From Margaritifera margaritifera (taxonomy: Eukaryota > Mollusca > Bivalvia > Unionida > Margaritiferidae), in assembly GCA_029931535.1 (NCBI GenBank), contig JAQPZY010001555.1, positions 496,001 to 560,000 of the forward strand: a stretch of DNA of 64,000 nt. The letters run 5' to 3'. The notes under the pieces were generated by a model. The model made no database searches and had not been told where the DNA came from. It worked only from the letters and a program-made list of their open reading frames with translations. Position 1 is the stretch's first letter. Each line of letters begins with the position of its first letter. Below, one piece after another: positions 8,009 through 18,600 of this stretch. The position numbers were made by a program, and so were the translations under genes.

Positions 8009-10900
8009 ATGAGTGATCCTGAGCCAACACCATCTACCTTCACTATAAGGCCTAGAGAGTCAAGATCAGCCATGAAAGAAAGTCGTTCGGTAGCTCCTGA
8101 AGATTATTTTCACATTCGACCTACCCAAAAAGTTACTTCCAGGAAAATGTCAAACGACGTCTTACACTTACATGGCCAAATTTAAAGAGTTCAAGTTTCA
8201 AGTTCCAGCAGAGAAAGCAGCTGTCTTCATTGCGGATTTATTTGAGTCAATGTTAGAGAAATTGAAACGACAATGTCAAGCTCAAGATGAAGCTCATTTG
8301 AGACTATCTAGTAGTCACGACAGTTTGAGGTCTCCTCTGTGGATTGAGTTTAGTACACCTGTAGAATTAACTTCTTCCAACATCTTGGACAAAATTCAAC
8401 ACGTCCAACAATCCAATGATGAGTTTGACACGACCGATGAAAAGGTTACTCTTTACATGGCACATGTTTGAATTCCAAGAGGTAGCGGACGATGCAAAGT
8501 TTTATCGGTGGATGGACTTCGCAGTACTAAACAAAGTATCGTCCAGATTAAAAACCATTAAGATCAAATGTGTTTAGCCCGTGCCATCTTAGTGACTCAA
8601 ACTCATGCAGAGAAGAACGATACAGAAGAGTGGAATATCAATCGGACAGAGCTAAGCAACGAAGAGAAGCAGAACTCCTTTTGCAGCAAACGGGCATTTC
8701 CAATGAGATCTTGTGTGGAGTTCCTGAAATGCAAAAACATCAAGACGTGTTGGCACCTCGTTCTACGTTGAAAGTATATCCTCGCGTCTTTTGTAGAGCT
8801 TTCGTGTTTCGAAGACCAGATTTCCCAAGCGGAAAATACATTCAAGTTTATCATCCCCAAAATCACTTAGATTATATTACAACTATCACCGGATTTCTCA
8901 GATGCGGATATTATTGCGAGAAATGTGACCGAGGACTGACAAGTCGGGAGAAACATATTCATTGTGGAGATAGATAGTGTGAGTGTTTAGCTTCCAGACC
9001 TTGCATTGCTGAAGGAAAAGAAAGAATTAATTGCTCTACTTGCAAGCGAACAATCGTCAGTCCAGCCTGTTACGAGCGACATCACATGAAACAATTCCAG
9101 CAACAGAAAAGTGCTTGCGAATTGTTGAGAGTGTGCCACACTTGTGGATATCTTGTCACACTTTTGTTCACGAAAGAAAAGTTGTCGTTTTTGTGACTAA
9201 ATTGTTGACTTTAATCATTAGTGTTACATTCAAAGATATAACAGTGAACTCGAGGAAGTATTAAATGGCGATCAGAACATGAGTAATAATAAGAAACGTG
9301 TATATTTTATCTTTTTTGACGTTGAATGTTCACAAGAGAATTCATATCCCTAATTGTTGTGTAGCTGATCGTACTTGCAACAAATGCCTTTAAGAACATT
9401 TATTTTGTCACTGTCCAAATTGTAGACTGATTTAAAGGGGGAAGAGAAAAGATCTTTCGGAGCCTTCGTACTCTGTCTGATTTTCCGAATGGATTTTAGA
9501 CGCCGCCGACGACATTTGAAGTGAAGAGGAGGTCCATCGTTACGGGAACTGTTATCGATACGCTACAGTCATGGCTCACAATTTCTCTGGTTACTACGGA
9601 CAATTTCTTTTGAAATATTCAGAACATTGAGAACAAAGCACCGAATTTCGAACACTGACGATGAACGGAACCAAAATTCATTTACCTAAAAGTGGGAAAC
9701 GTTCAATTTAAAGATTCCATGAGTTATCTGGCTATGAATTTGAGTAGAATACCTAAAACGTTTGGAATTACAGAAGTGGCTAAAGGCTAGTTTCCAAACA
9801 TTTTTTATACCAAATTTAACCAATACGTCGTGCTCCCGGCTTTGCCTGAAGTTCGCTACTACGACCCCGACGGTATGCGAACATAACAACGACAGCTTTC
9901 CACTCTTGGTATCAAACTCACTCTTCAGACCCTTTTGATTTTCGAGAATAAATGTTGACATATTATCGATCAGATGTGGACATTCTACGACGTTGTTGTG
10001 GAAAATTTTGACAATTATTTCTGGATCAAGGAAGAATCAATCTCTTGAAGGAAGCTTCTACCATTGCCAAAACGTTTCGCTTAGTCTACGGGAAGAAGTT
10101 CATGCTCGAGAACAAACTAGCCATCATACCACCTCAACCCTATCTCTCTGTCTGCTGTTGATATTAAGTCAAATATTTGCTCTAGCTCCATTACTTGTGT
10201 GAAACTCAAGACAAGTGGATACTTGCGACAGTTTGTTTGGAGGACGAACCAGTGCTACACTCTTGTTGCACGACGTTGATGAATCTCAAGTGGAGCAAAT
10301 CAAATGCATCAATGTGTATTCCTTGTATCTTTGGGTGTGTAAATATGCTTGATTGCCCACCGGTCATTCTGGACTTTTGACAGAACACATCAACGTGAAA
10401 CACATTCGCCAATACGAAGGTTTGATCAAATGCAAAGTTTTACCACCGACGAACTTGTACCATCGTGTTTTTCCCATCATTGCCACGGAAAAATGTTTCC
10501 TTTACGCCTTACGTATTTTGAAACATGTAATCTAGACCAGCTTTGTTGCCAAGATGATTAAGAACGAGCCTTGACACAAAGGTAGGCAAGTGTCGAATAG
10601 TTGTATGCTCTCGATCATCGAAACCGCTTGTAAAACATATACGACATCTGGCACTTTCCTACCTCAGAACAATACCAACAGCACGACGATTTGAGCGTCT
10701 CTCCTTGGTGTCAGACTCCATGAGATAAAGAGGAATTCAAAGAACGGTACTAATCCCTACAAGGCATAACCTTGGAACACGTCGAACAGAACAAAGGAAA
10801 AAGATCGTTTGCAAATGTCATGTTGAATCTTTTGTGGGAAAACGTCTTTCAACGTCCGATATTGTCAAAGACTTTGCTTGGTAGATCCAATTCGATACTT
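8009..10900 (+). pseudogene. Polinton family-B DNA polymerase (PolB), truncated and broken
   Basis: A probable start is the ATG at 8009 (M-S-D-P-E-P). The N-terminal part (8172-8471, 8570-8977) includes Cys-rich patches (8915-8975, 9020-9160). The 3'-5' exonuclease follows: Exo I as F-F-D-V-E-C-S near 9312-9335, Exo II as A-H-N-F-S-G-Y near 9575-9600, and Exo III as Y-x-S-D-V-D-I-L near 9960-9990. The polymerase domain shows F-G-G-R-T near 10,240 and then N-V-Y-S-L-Y-L at 10,311, where the catalytic Asp of the D-x-x-S-L-Y-P motif is replaced by Asn. Motif B resembles N-x-x-W-E-N-x-x-x-R near 10,820-10,860. The Y-x-D-T-D-S motif is absent because the sequence runs into a BIR domain. Multiple stops and frame changes are present, so it is not functional. 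It acted as the protein-primed replicase of the element. Confidence 0.85.
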
Positions 10901-11150
10901 TCAACTCATCGACGATAAAGCCAGAACAGAATCTGTCTACTTCGGACGAGGAAGCCAAGTACAGTGTTTCAGTTGTGGCGTGACGATCCGTATGGGAATA
11001 TAAAGATTCGGCTTTCCTCGAACATGCCAGATGGTCTCCGCGCTGCCACTACCTTTCTGTTGTTGGTCCACTGATCACAACATGTTACAGTACGGACACG
11101 CCTATCTCCAATATAAAAAGGGAGAGAGTTCCAAAACAGAAATATCATTA
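10890..11150 (+). pseudogene. BIR (baculoviral IAP repeat) domain a in Polinton, frameshifted
   Basis: The zinc ligands are complete: C-F-S-C (10,965-10,976), E-H (about 11,020) and C at H-x6-C (about 11,040). There are 16 residues between the second Cys and His, the exact BIR spacing C-x2-C-x16-H-x6-C. A +1 frame change at about 10,981-10,990 separates the CFSC part from the W-E-Y...E-H-A-R-W-S-P-R-C part. BIR domains define inhibitor-of-apoptosis proteins, which bind caspases or regulators. No RING finger was found downstream. It directly follows the truncated polymerase, so a deletion has probably brought them together. A plausible role was control of host cell death by the element. Confidence 0.8.
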
Positions 11151-11172
11151 TGACTAGAGACGCTGACCGAGA

Positions 11173-11379
11173 ATGATGAACTCGAGACAGCAACCGTGTG
11201 ATGGACCCACTGCGGACTCCAAGTTCAATGAACTCGAGTGCGATGTTGTGCCTTGCGAAGAGAATGATGCCTTACTCTGCGACATAGGTAATACAGCACG
11301 ACCTTGCCGCTCTACTATAGAAAACGATGCCGTTCGTGTATGTAACTATGGATCTCATCCATGTACTCACAAACCATGA
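11173..11379 (+). other. small Cys/Asp-rich ORF between two BIR segments
   Basis: A 68-codon frame holds several Cys (P-C-D-G-P, E-C-D-V-V-P-C-E, L-C-D, R-P-C-R, V-C-N, H-P-C-T-H). It may be linker or inter-BIR sequence. Just downstream, a 27-base direct repeat GATACCAACACAACAACTTT... occurs twice (about 11,384-11,433). Not recognised. Confidence 0.25.
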
Positions 11380-11509
11380 TTGGATACCAACACAACAACT
11401 TTATCTAGATACCAACACAACAACTTTATCTAGAATTACAAAGCAAATAAGAATACATGTTTCCCGTAGCTTTTATAATTTTAAAGTTTTTTTCCAGACG
11501 TTGAAAGGG

Positions 11510-11665
11510 AAGTAGTCTAAATATCTGGTATTTCAGTTGTGGTCTGAAAATTTACGAATGGGAATGTAAAGATACAGCTTATTTTGAACATTCCAGATGG
11601 TCTCCGTGGTGTCACTACCTACCTTCATATGATACTCATGTCGGATACTTTAGAAGTGGAGAGAA
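11510..11665 (+). pseudogene. BIR domain b in Polinton, first zinc ligand lost
   Basis: The frame through 11,529 reads Y-F-S-C-G-L, then W, then Y-F-E-H-S-R-W-S-P-W-C-H-Y-L. The second Cys, His and last Cys keep BIR spacing (x16, x6), but the first Cys is Tyr (TAT for TGT). The E-H-x-R-W-S-P-x-C block is shared with BIR a, so the two arose by duplication. The N-terminal half of the fold is hard to follow because of stops near 11,515. Confidence 0.75.
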
Positions 11666-12080
11666 TTTGTAGTTTACCTTTGGAGCTGTGAGAACGCATT
11701 TACAAGACTTTGTCTAGATTCAACTGAAATCCAAAGAACAATTGCATCTGAAACGGCAATGACTTTTTAACCATTTGTATCTGAATACTATAAGAGGGTT
11801 GATTACTTTGAAAGTGTTCAAATGGTCAGACATTGATCAATTACCCAAAACTAAGAAGAGTTTCGATGCCAAGACTTCTACCTACAATGTTGGAATACTA
11901 CAAACAATTACAGAGGACTGAGATTTACAGGATTACAGAAAGCTTTTTAAAGAAGTATTGCCTCAAGAAGATATTTCCTGACGACGTGTCGTGTGTTATG
12001 AGTTAGTGACTGAATTTCTTCAATTCTTCAATATTATTTACCAGCAGATTCCGTTTGGAGTATGACGCTTTCCTAAAAAA
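11660..12080 (+). pseudogene. unknown Polinton gene X, copy a
   Basis: Broken frames contain L-P-L-E-L, then R-I-Y-K-T-L-S, and later an L-Y-L-N-T-I-R-G-L-I-T-L-K-V-F-K-W block with D-I-D-Q-L. All of these recur in order at 12,445-12,620. Many stops are present. The family is not recognised. Placement directly after a BIR suggests it was the C-terminal part of a BIR-containing protein or a neighbouring gene. Confidence 0.45.
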
Positions 12081-12419
12081 CAATACATCCCTTTGAATGA
12101 CTAGTTTTAACAAAAATGGAAAATATGATTGTAATATTATTGTATGTCTGTATCTGTTCCTTAATATGTGCTATTATTCTGTTTTATATGGTATTGTAAA
12201 CCACTAAAGGAAATATAAATTATACAGGTATTACAACACATACAAGTAACATTGATCCTAATTGTCATAAGGTAAATAGTAGGGAAAAAAACACTTTGGA
12301 ATTACAAGAGATTGTTATACCTTGTATGAATGAGTTAGAATTAGAAAGAGAAAATAAGAGCTTACGTGACATTTTATACCTGGAAATAGTAATGTTTGTC
12401 AAGGTGGTGCTGTGGCCTG
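12081..12419 (+). other. AT-rich spacer with a small hydrophobic ORF
   Basis: An ATG at about 12,117 opens a roughly 27-residue highly hydrophobic frame (V-I-L-L-Y-V-C-I-C-S-L-I-C-A-I-I-L-F-Y). This could be a single membrane segment but ends at an early stop. Nothing else was recognised. Confidence 0.25.
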
Positions 12420-13040
12420 TTTAGAAGAGTACATTCATAATCTACCATTGGAGCTGCGAGAATGAATTTACAGAGAGTTTGTCAAGATTCAAATGAAACG
12501 CAAAGACCAATTGCATCCGAAACAGTATATACATTTAATCATTGGTATCTGAATATTATAAGAAGACTGATTACTTTGAAAATGTTCAAAAGGTCAAACA
12601 TTGATCAACTGCAAAGACGTTATAAAGCTTACTATGCAATGGCTTCTGTCATCAGTATTACACTAAATCCCATGGAAGGAAGCCAATGACAGTGTTCAAA
12701 ACTTAGTGGAGGACCAAATACCTTTCAAAGAACTGTTTCCACAAAACGATACAATTTCATTGAATTTTGGACGACGTGTGTTTTGTGTATTAGTGACTAC
12801 CCTTCTTGGATTTTGTTTACCAGCAGATTCTTTGTGGCAAATTTATGAACAGTATATGCACAGACATGACCACCAAAACTTTATCTGTGTACAAAAAACG
12901 TATTGTGTTAAAAGTGTTGCGAATAGTGATGAATACGAGTTGTGTACTACCGTGTGAAGAAGACATTCGTTGTACTTTATCAACTCTTCATACTTACAAA
13001 GAAGTGTGTATAGAGAGTTGGGTACACCAACAGATATAAG
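12420..13040 (+). pseudogene. unknown Polinton gene X, copy b
   Basis: This is the second copy of gene X. It reads L-P-L-E-L-R-E, stop, I-Y-R, and then Y-L-N-I-I-R-R-L-I-T-L-K-M-F-K-R (12,541-12,595). It continues to overlapping frames at 12,706-12,957 and 12,806-13,039 that hold an S-R/P-A-D-S-L-W region. It is less broken than copy a and extends further 3'. Function is unknown. Confidence 0.45.
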
Positions 13041-13663
13041 GATCTGCCCATTAATTCTTTTCTCTTAGAACCTAATGTTAATATCTAAAAACAAATAGAA
13101 ATAATTTTCGCATTAGGTTGGCATATAAACCACACATGCTTCCATTCATTAGAGATAGAGAATTGTTTCAGCCTTGAAATACAAATGTTTCACAGCATTT
13201 TGTTGAGCCTTGGGCTCCTAAACACGGGGACTCCCTGCTCTGCACCAAATAACATAGCCTCGCACCAAGAGTCCATATGCAATATTGTCAGTAGGAAATT
13301 AAATACAGAATATCAAAATAAAAGTAAATATTTTGTTGTCAACTTAGTACAGAGATTAAAGTTTATAAAATGTATAATGAAAGAAAATTAAATCCATTTT
13401 TTAGCCAATTGGTGCATCTCAAAATATATAGTGTTCTATGTTTTATTTCCCCACCAGTAGACTGGTTCTTTGGCTGTAAAACAAATAGTGGTATACGACT
13501 GGAAGGATGTACATGACAAGAAAAGTCTTGGATTTGACACTTGGTAGTTGATTATGACAATGACATTGTGTGTGACATGTGAAATATATTTGTTGATGTT
13601 GTTACACCATGATAAAATGTCCTGTGTTACTGAGGCAATCTCAACATTCTAAACACAATTGTT
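13041..13663. other. non-coding or fully decayed stretch inside Polinton
   Basis: No frame matches a Polinton protein. A 68-codon frame at 13,185-13,391 is not recognised. It probably contains the promoter of the ATPase gene. Confidence 0.4.
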
Positions 13664-14365
13664 ATGGCTGCATCCTCAGTTCTCAAAGTGATTGATGAAA
13701 AGTCAGATGGTCAAAGTTGGGAGGTACTGCATCCTTGCCATCCCTTTAACATGTTGATTGCTGGACCTAGTGGTTCAGGTAAAACCGATTTTGTCAAACG
13801 TGTGATCGAACACAAATCAAAATTGTTCAGTCGTTCTCCACAATTTGTCGGTGGGGTTACAAAGAGTGGCAAACTGCTCACACGTTACAGAAAGAAAGTC
13901 AAGGAGAACCCATTTCGTTTGTAGACAGAATTCCTCGCAGTAAGGCATCATTCTCTTCGCAAGGCGAAGACGATGAGATTGTGTTTGACTTTAGTCTTCG
14001 ATGACAAGTTAGGAGAAGGCAAGGAATAAATTAAACTTTGGTTTACACGAAAAGGACATCATCATAATGCAAGTATTATTTACATTATTCACAATTTATT
14101 TAAACAAAGTAAAGCGAATTGCACCATCAGTCTCAATGCGCATTATGTGGTGATGTTTAAAAGTTCAAGAGACAAATCTCAAGTGCAAGTGTTAGCCAAA
14201 CAGTTAGGAACACACTGGATACATTATGCGTATGACGATGCCACTCAATTACCACATGCGTATTTATTCAGCGATTTAAAACCAACCACTCCAGAGTATT
14301 TGAGATTTGGTACGAATTTCTTTCACGATTGGTGTAAAGAAAGAGGTCCAGACATTTACACGTGA
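13664..14365 (+). pseudogene. Polinton packaging ATPase (FtsK/HerA type) with two stops
   Basis: A single frame runs 234 codons from ATG 13,664 to TGA 14,363-14,365 and is interrupted only by TAG at 13,922 and TAA at 14,027. The Walker A motif A-G-P-S-G-S-G-K-T is at 13,770-13,796 and the Walker B-like L-V-F-D-D at 13,991-14,005. Further on are F-T-R-K-G-H-H-H-N, S-L-N-A-H-Y, and F-K-S-S-R-D-K-S-Q, a conserved arrangement in Polinton and adintovirus-like genome-packaging ATPases. Length is normal for the family. This is the best preserved gene of the element. It would have powered DNA translocation into capsids. Confidence 0.85.
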
Positions 14366-14539
14366 CCTTCATCTTTCTCGTCTGTCTAAAAAACTTGTAA
14401 AAGTTTAATACTCTTCTTTTCTTTCTGACAGTATTCAGCCTGACTTCCTTTCCGTCTCATCCTACTTCCTAGGTAATTCGTGCACAGTATGCCATCAGTC
14501 GCGAATAAAATGCACAAGTGCGTTAACATTTCTTAGAAG
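14366..14539 (+). promoter_or_regulatory. intergenic spacer with a short hairpin after the ATPase gene
   Basis: The sequence AAACTTGTAAAAGTTT (about 14,391-14,406) can form a 5-6 bp hairpin shortly after the ATPase stop. It lacks the histone-like GC stem. It is probably incidental. Confidence 0.2.
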
Positions 14540-15202
14540 ATGGTTTATTATGACACAGCACGTCATTTATTCCAAGGCATCATTCACATTCCACATCGAA
14601 CAGAACATTTGTTTGAAAAACATAAAGTAGATCTGTTACAAATGACTGATCAAGAATCGATACTCAACAAAAAAAAAAGAAAACAACAACAACAAAATCA
14701 TTTTGAAACCAGGTTGAAGTGGATATTTAGGAGGTGTCATTATTCGTTCACTTTTAAAATGGGATACTAATACCGAAGCAAAAAAAAACCAAACCACCTA
14801 AAAGACAGCCCAATAAGAAGAGAGGCAGGGAAAAAAGTGCACCCTCAACGAAGAAGAAGAAATGTTCATAGAAGAAAAACATCTCCTGCAAGAAAGAGAT
14901 GTAGTGCTGCTATAACGCGCACGTACTCAACAAAACCTCAATCGGTGACCATCTCTCATGCCACTTCTTCTTCTTCTTCTCCGTTAACGATGGTACCTGC
15001 CAAATTTGATTTAAGACCAGTGTTTCCCAATTTGATGAAAAACTGGAAACCCATTTCTACTTCGTCGACTTCTTCTATTGCTGTAGCTGCTGCTGCATCC
15101 AAAAAGTGGCCTCTCCTAAGAACAAATACAAGACAGAACAGGTGTGTTCCAAAGTTAATTTGGATTTGTCCAAACAAGAACTGGCAAGATTTAGACCGTT
15201 GA
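14540..15202 (+). pseudogene. Polinton basic protein region (core or minor virion protein), broken
   Basis: A short frame (14,540-14,770) ends in a Lys/Gln-rich run. A second frame (14,837-15,202) begins R-R-R-R-N-V-H-R-R-K and is followed by Thr/Ser-rich and then Ala/Ser-rich sequence with F-D-L-R-P-V-F-P-N-L. Arg/Lys-rich proteins in this position, between ATPase and capsid genes, are typical of Polintons and recall adenoviral core proteins. Frame changes separate the two. Specific homology is not certain. Confidence 0.45.
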
Positions 15203-15500
15203 GGACAACGGTAGTACTTAAAGTCAAGTTGATACGTCCTCCCAACAATCGGCGGAGACGAATTCCAGTATAAGAAAAAAGTGTTGGATAAGACTCACTT
15301 CAGAATTTTCCTCTGAAACAAAAATGTCACCAAGTTCACACCCTCGTCCAAAGAAATCTTCTTCCAAAAAGGAACAAAATAGACTCCTTCCACATTTAGC
15401 TAAACACTGGGATGTTTTGTCAGAACTTACCAAATAAAATGCCCTGAGGCGACAATAAATCATTCAAAAAGCACCTGAAGAAATCATCGATACCGTGTGT
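15203..15500 (+). pseudogene. remnant upstream of the small conserved Polinton protein
   Basis: Stop-interrupted sequence reads Pro/Ser/Lys-rich (P-S-S-H-P-R-P-K-K-S-S-S-K-K-E-Q) and leads into L-L-P-H-L-A-K-H-W-D-V-L-S-E-L. The latter is probably the N-terminus of the next protein. Confidence 0.35.
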
Positions 15501-15896
15501 TAATCTTGTTTGAACGTTTTGAAAGGAACGGTGCCTTTGACTAAGATACAGAAACAGCAATTAGGAAAACATCGTCACGTTCTTCATCAAATGGTGATAA
15601 AGAAAATGCCAATCAGTCAAAATAAAAATGCTCGTTTAACGAGGAGAATTTCTACCGACATTGATAGAACCGTTGCTAAAAGTGGCTGCTCCTTTGTTAG
15701 GATCGATTGCTCGACCTTTGTTAGGAGGAGTGATGAGATGATGAAGACGAAGATGCAAAGGACACATGTTCCTGAAAGACAGCACACTTGTATCATTGGA
15801 TCTTATTTTAGGCCTAAAATTAACTTTAGTTCCTTAGAAACGATGGATGGAACTCCATCGTTGGTACGAACAACGGATACCACATTTACCTCCTAA
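15380..15896 (+). pseudogene. small conserved Polinton virion-type protein (L-N-V-L-K-G-T-V-P-L-T family)
   Basis: In one frame, with stops, L-S-E-L-T-K is followed by A-P-E-E-I-I-D-T-V-C. Then (15,510 on) comes L-N-V-L-K-G-T-V-P-L-T-K-I-Q-K-Q-Q-L, and a basic tail with a G/L-rich hydrophobic end in another frame (A-A-P-L-L-G near 15,690). Short proteins with this layout recur in invertebrate Polintons and unrelated transposon ORFs. Their function is not settled, and a minor capsid or core role is an inference. Confidence 0.5.
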
Positions 15897-16200
15897 TCCT
15901 AATCTCATGGAGATGTCACACTTACAACAAGAATTACAATCAATGATGGATCGAACAGATCTGTCAGAGACAGAAATCTCGTATGGAAAATTATTGCACT
16001 GTCTTCAACTGTTCCACCAGAAAACTTAACGAGAAGACTCTGAGAAGAAAACAAAGAGTAGCATCAGCTCCAAAGAAGATGGCATACACGGCTACCGGGA
16101 TGGCAGAGATAAGAGGCGGAGGAGAAGAAAAAGAAAAAGAAGAGTTTCAAACTGCACCTGCTAAACAAATACGCAAGGTGACAACACCTACATGAAGAAT
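15840..16200 (+). pseudogene. small Polinton protein with helical N-terminus and Lys/Arg-rich tail
   Basis: The frame 15,847-16,029 reads N-P-N-L-M-E-M-S-H-L-Q-Q-E-L-Q-S-M-M-D-R-T-D-L-S-E, then a Y-G-K-L-L segment and a stop. A Glu/Lys/Arg-rich continuation follows to 16,195. Similar short helical ORFs lie beside capsid genes in invertebrate Polintons. Function is unknown. Confidence 0.45.
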
Positions 16201-16379
16201 TGATTGGATCAAAAAGATGATGTCCACACCCTTGACAGCGTAAGAGAAAACGAAAGACGTGAAGACAGAAGTCAAACCAGAACCGATCACCCTGTTCAGG
16301 CATTATCCTCTGCAGCTATTGGTCGTTGGACACGTAAAGCATTGCAATAAAAAATAGCACACGAAGAAAAGAGCAGTTG

Positions 16380-16960
16380 GTTAGCTTATTGTGGAGCAGC
16401 AACGAACACATGGGTTCGGATGAATTCAAACATTGTATCGTGCAGCTAAACCAAACTCAAAAAGCAAGATGTACGACAATCGTTACAAGAATATTCAGCT
16501 GCCAAAACGTTTGCTCACTGGCATCGTAAGCAGTGCGAGCATCAACGGATCAAAATCCTTTCGAGTTCCAACATTTCAACGTGCCCAAAATAGAAGTCAC
16601 ACAAGATGGCCAGACGTTGTGTACCAGACCATTTGAACCTAACTTTGCCCAGAAAAAGTACTTGAGATCTTACTTGACTCTGTTCGAAGCCACAGGACAA
16701 TTAGGAACCAACATGAGCCACTACATTTAGTACGACAATTATGCAGGAGGATATGCTTTGTGGGGATTTTATTTCAATCTAGACCAAGGCAGCGACGTAG
16801 GACATTTCCACCCTATAAAATCGGTACAACTTCGTGTGGGACTTCAGTGTGTACTAGTTCTGGCTAACACAGTGAACGTTATCTTGTATACAGAATTTGA
16901 CAATACTCCGGAAAGTAATCGTCTGAAATAAGTGATCCTAGATTATTAAAAAAAAGATGG
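16380..16960 (+). pseudogene. Polinton capsid (hexon-like jelly-roll) protein, C-terminal part
   Basis: The recognisable blocks are L-P-K-R-L-L-T-G-I-V (frame starting 16,433), then a frame change. Next come N-P-F-E-F-Q-H-F-N-V-P, then Y-D-N-Y-A-G-G-Y-A-L-W-G-F, an L-R-V-G-L-Q-C-V-L stretch and Y-T-E-F-D-N-T-P-E (to 16,930). This order fits the C-terminal half of the Polinton double jelly-roll major capsid protein family. The N-terminal half is not visible, so the gene seems truncated as well as interrupted (stops at 16,728 and 16,929). Capsid proteins are the reason Polintons are viewed as virus-like. Confidence 0.6.
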
Positions 16961-17029
16961 AACACGAATCTATGGTGATAGGAGAAGAGGGTGCTTTCTA
17001 TTCAGAACAACAGTAATCACAGACCACAA

Positions 17030-17470
17030 GTGAAGAAGAAGAGAAAATTACAGCCATGATGTAAAAATGACCAGTACAGGAACAACACTTATTTTCCTGT
17101 TTTGCTCGTCACTTGGCTGAACGAATCACACGCCTAGGCATAGAACATCGTTATGGTTGTCAAATTGATCACTCTAGTTAGAAACAACATGACAAATGTT
17201 CGATGATGAATCAAGAAGACAATTTTGAAGGGTATCTGGAAAACGCATGGACTCTCATCTTAGAAGAGACGATTTTGAAAGAGTGGTAAAGAAGTCTTGT
17301 GTGACCATTCTTTACCTCCATTTACTTCTTTAGAAACGAAACGCATAGAAGGTTTCTTCAAACAGAGTACAGAGACTTACTTGACAGACATTTTCAAGAA
17401 AAGTGTGGACTTACGAATTATCATGACCTGTGAAAAGAATTAATACCTGGGAACTTCATTGCGTTCTGAC
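17030..17470 (+). pseudogene. unknown Polinton ORF with Y-G-C-x-I-D-H-S motif
   Basis: A frame with stops reads C-F-A-R-H-L-A-E-R-I, then H-R-Y-G-C-Q-I-D-H-S-S, a K-Q-H-D-K-C segment, and an acidic helix ending in E-E-T-I-L-K-E-W. A conserved His/Cys cluster suggests zinc or structural function. Similar ORFs occur between capsid and protease genes of invertebrate Polintons, as far as I recall. Biochemical role is unknown. Confidence 0.4.
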
Positions 17471-17479
17471 CGAAAGCTT

Positions 17480-17890
17480 CTTGGAATCCAGCCGTGGGTG
17501 CTAAAGATAAACGTCCTCATAAAAAACCTAAAGATGTTCAAGCCTATGCCATCAACACAGAAGACAATCATCGTCCAGAACCCATTGGGTAGCCGTCTAT
17601 TTTCCCAACTACCACAGTGTGGAATATTTTTATTCTTATTAATTACCTCCTCTGGAAGACATCATCGACTTTATGAGAAGAAATGCTGTATCCACTCAAT
17701 TCAATGATGTGAGATTGCAAGAATCAGAATCTACTGTGTGTGGACAATATTGTGTGTATTTTCTTCGTCAATTCAGTCCTGGATTCCACTTAGAGCATTT
17801 AGTGCCTTGTGTTGAACGTAATTACCCTAGAAACGATGAAAAAATAGACAGGTGGTTTTGCTATCTATTTGTCTTTAGTTCAGAAACGTA
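17480..17890 (+). pseudogene. Polinton adenain-type cysteine protease
   Basis: After a basic P-H-K-K-P-K stretch come A-I-N-T-E-D-N-H and the catalytic His block H-W-V-A-V-Y-F (about 17,583-17,603). A downstream S-T-V-C-G-Q-Y-C-V-Y-F block follows (about 17,725-17,763) with the nucleophile Cys and a Gln just after it, as in adenovirus/Ulp1-like proteases. There is a 1-base frame change just before the His block and a TAA at about 17,638-17,640 between His and Cys. Both catalytic residues survive. The enzyme would have matured virion proteins. Confidence 0.8.
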
Positions 17891-18180
17891 GTGTCCATCG
17901 ATGGCAAAATAACACTGAGCTAGATGATCATTGGAAGTCTAGTCTGACTCCACAAGGTTGTCAATCATGTAGATACGTTCGTGTTTAATTTGTCAGTTTG
18001 TATTCGTCTTTGATTTAGAGAAGCTTCTTATTATAAAATGTTGATTTAGATAAAGAACAGTGTCGCCTTGTTTGCTCTTACAAACAAATTGTGTTGACAT
18101 GCACTTTTCCTGTCTGTCGATCTTGGAATAAGATGGGTTTCCTTTCACATTTTTGTACTCAATCTGAGGGATGTTTTCCT
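17891..18180. other. Polinton spacer after the protease gene
   Basis: No ORF, no histone-like hairpin and no clear poly(A) signal were recognised. Confidence 0.4.
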
Positions 18181-18600
18181 TTTCGTCAGCGCTTCTCGCA
18201 TATAAAACGAGTGCTCACTAGTCGTACCATCCATTGTTGACTTGTCAACATATAAAAGATTGCACATCGAACGGAAGCCATGATGCACATGAACAGGGTA
18301 AGATAGCACCTGACTGAGAGCGAAGCAAACCGCCATTTTCCTCAAAATGGCGCAAGATCTAGGGGTGGAAATTCTGAGAGAGGAGATGAAAACAAAAACA
18401 GAGCAAATAGGAAAAGAAAAAGAAATAGCAGCAGGGAGAAGAGGACGAGGAGTGGATAATGGAGACAGATAAGCCTGATTCTGGGCTCACTGTTTCTTAC
18501 AAAAAGAGACGACCCTGCTGCATTGCGAGGTAAGTGATGAAACCTAGTTGTCCCGGATATCGACGATAAGATCAACGATCCCGGGCAACAACCCAATTTA
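18180..18600 (+). pseudogene. right-end Polinton gene, tandem copy A
   Basis: A TATA-type promoter lies at 18,199 (GCATATAAAACGAG), with a second TATA-like site at 18,250. An ATG at 18,346 opens a Glu/Lys-rich, then Arg/Gly-rich short frame. A shifted frame gives K-P-D-S-G-L-T-V-S-Y-K-K-R-R-P-C-C-I-A-R and a stop. Promoter, body and the C-terminal C-C-x-x-R motif align with copy B (18,860-19,462), so this is a duplicate. Its 3' hairpin is lost, but following TIR-like sequence (18,600-18,745) is kept. Family unknown. Confidence 0.45.
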
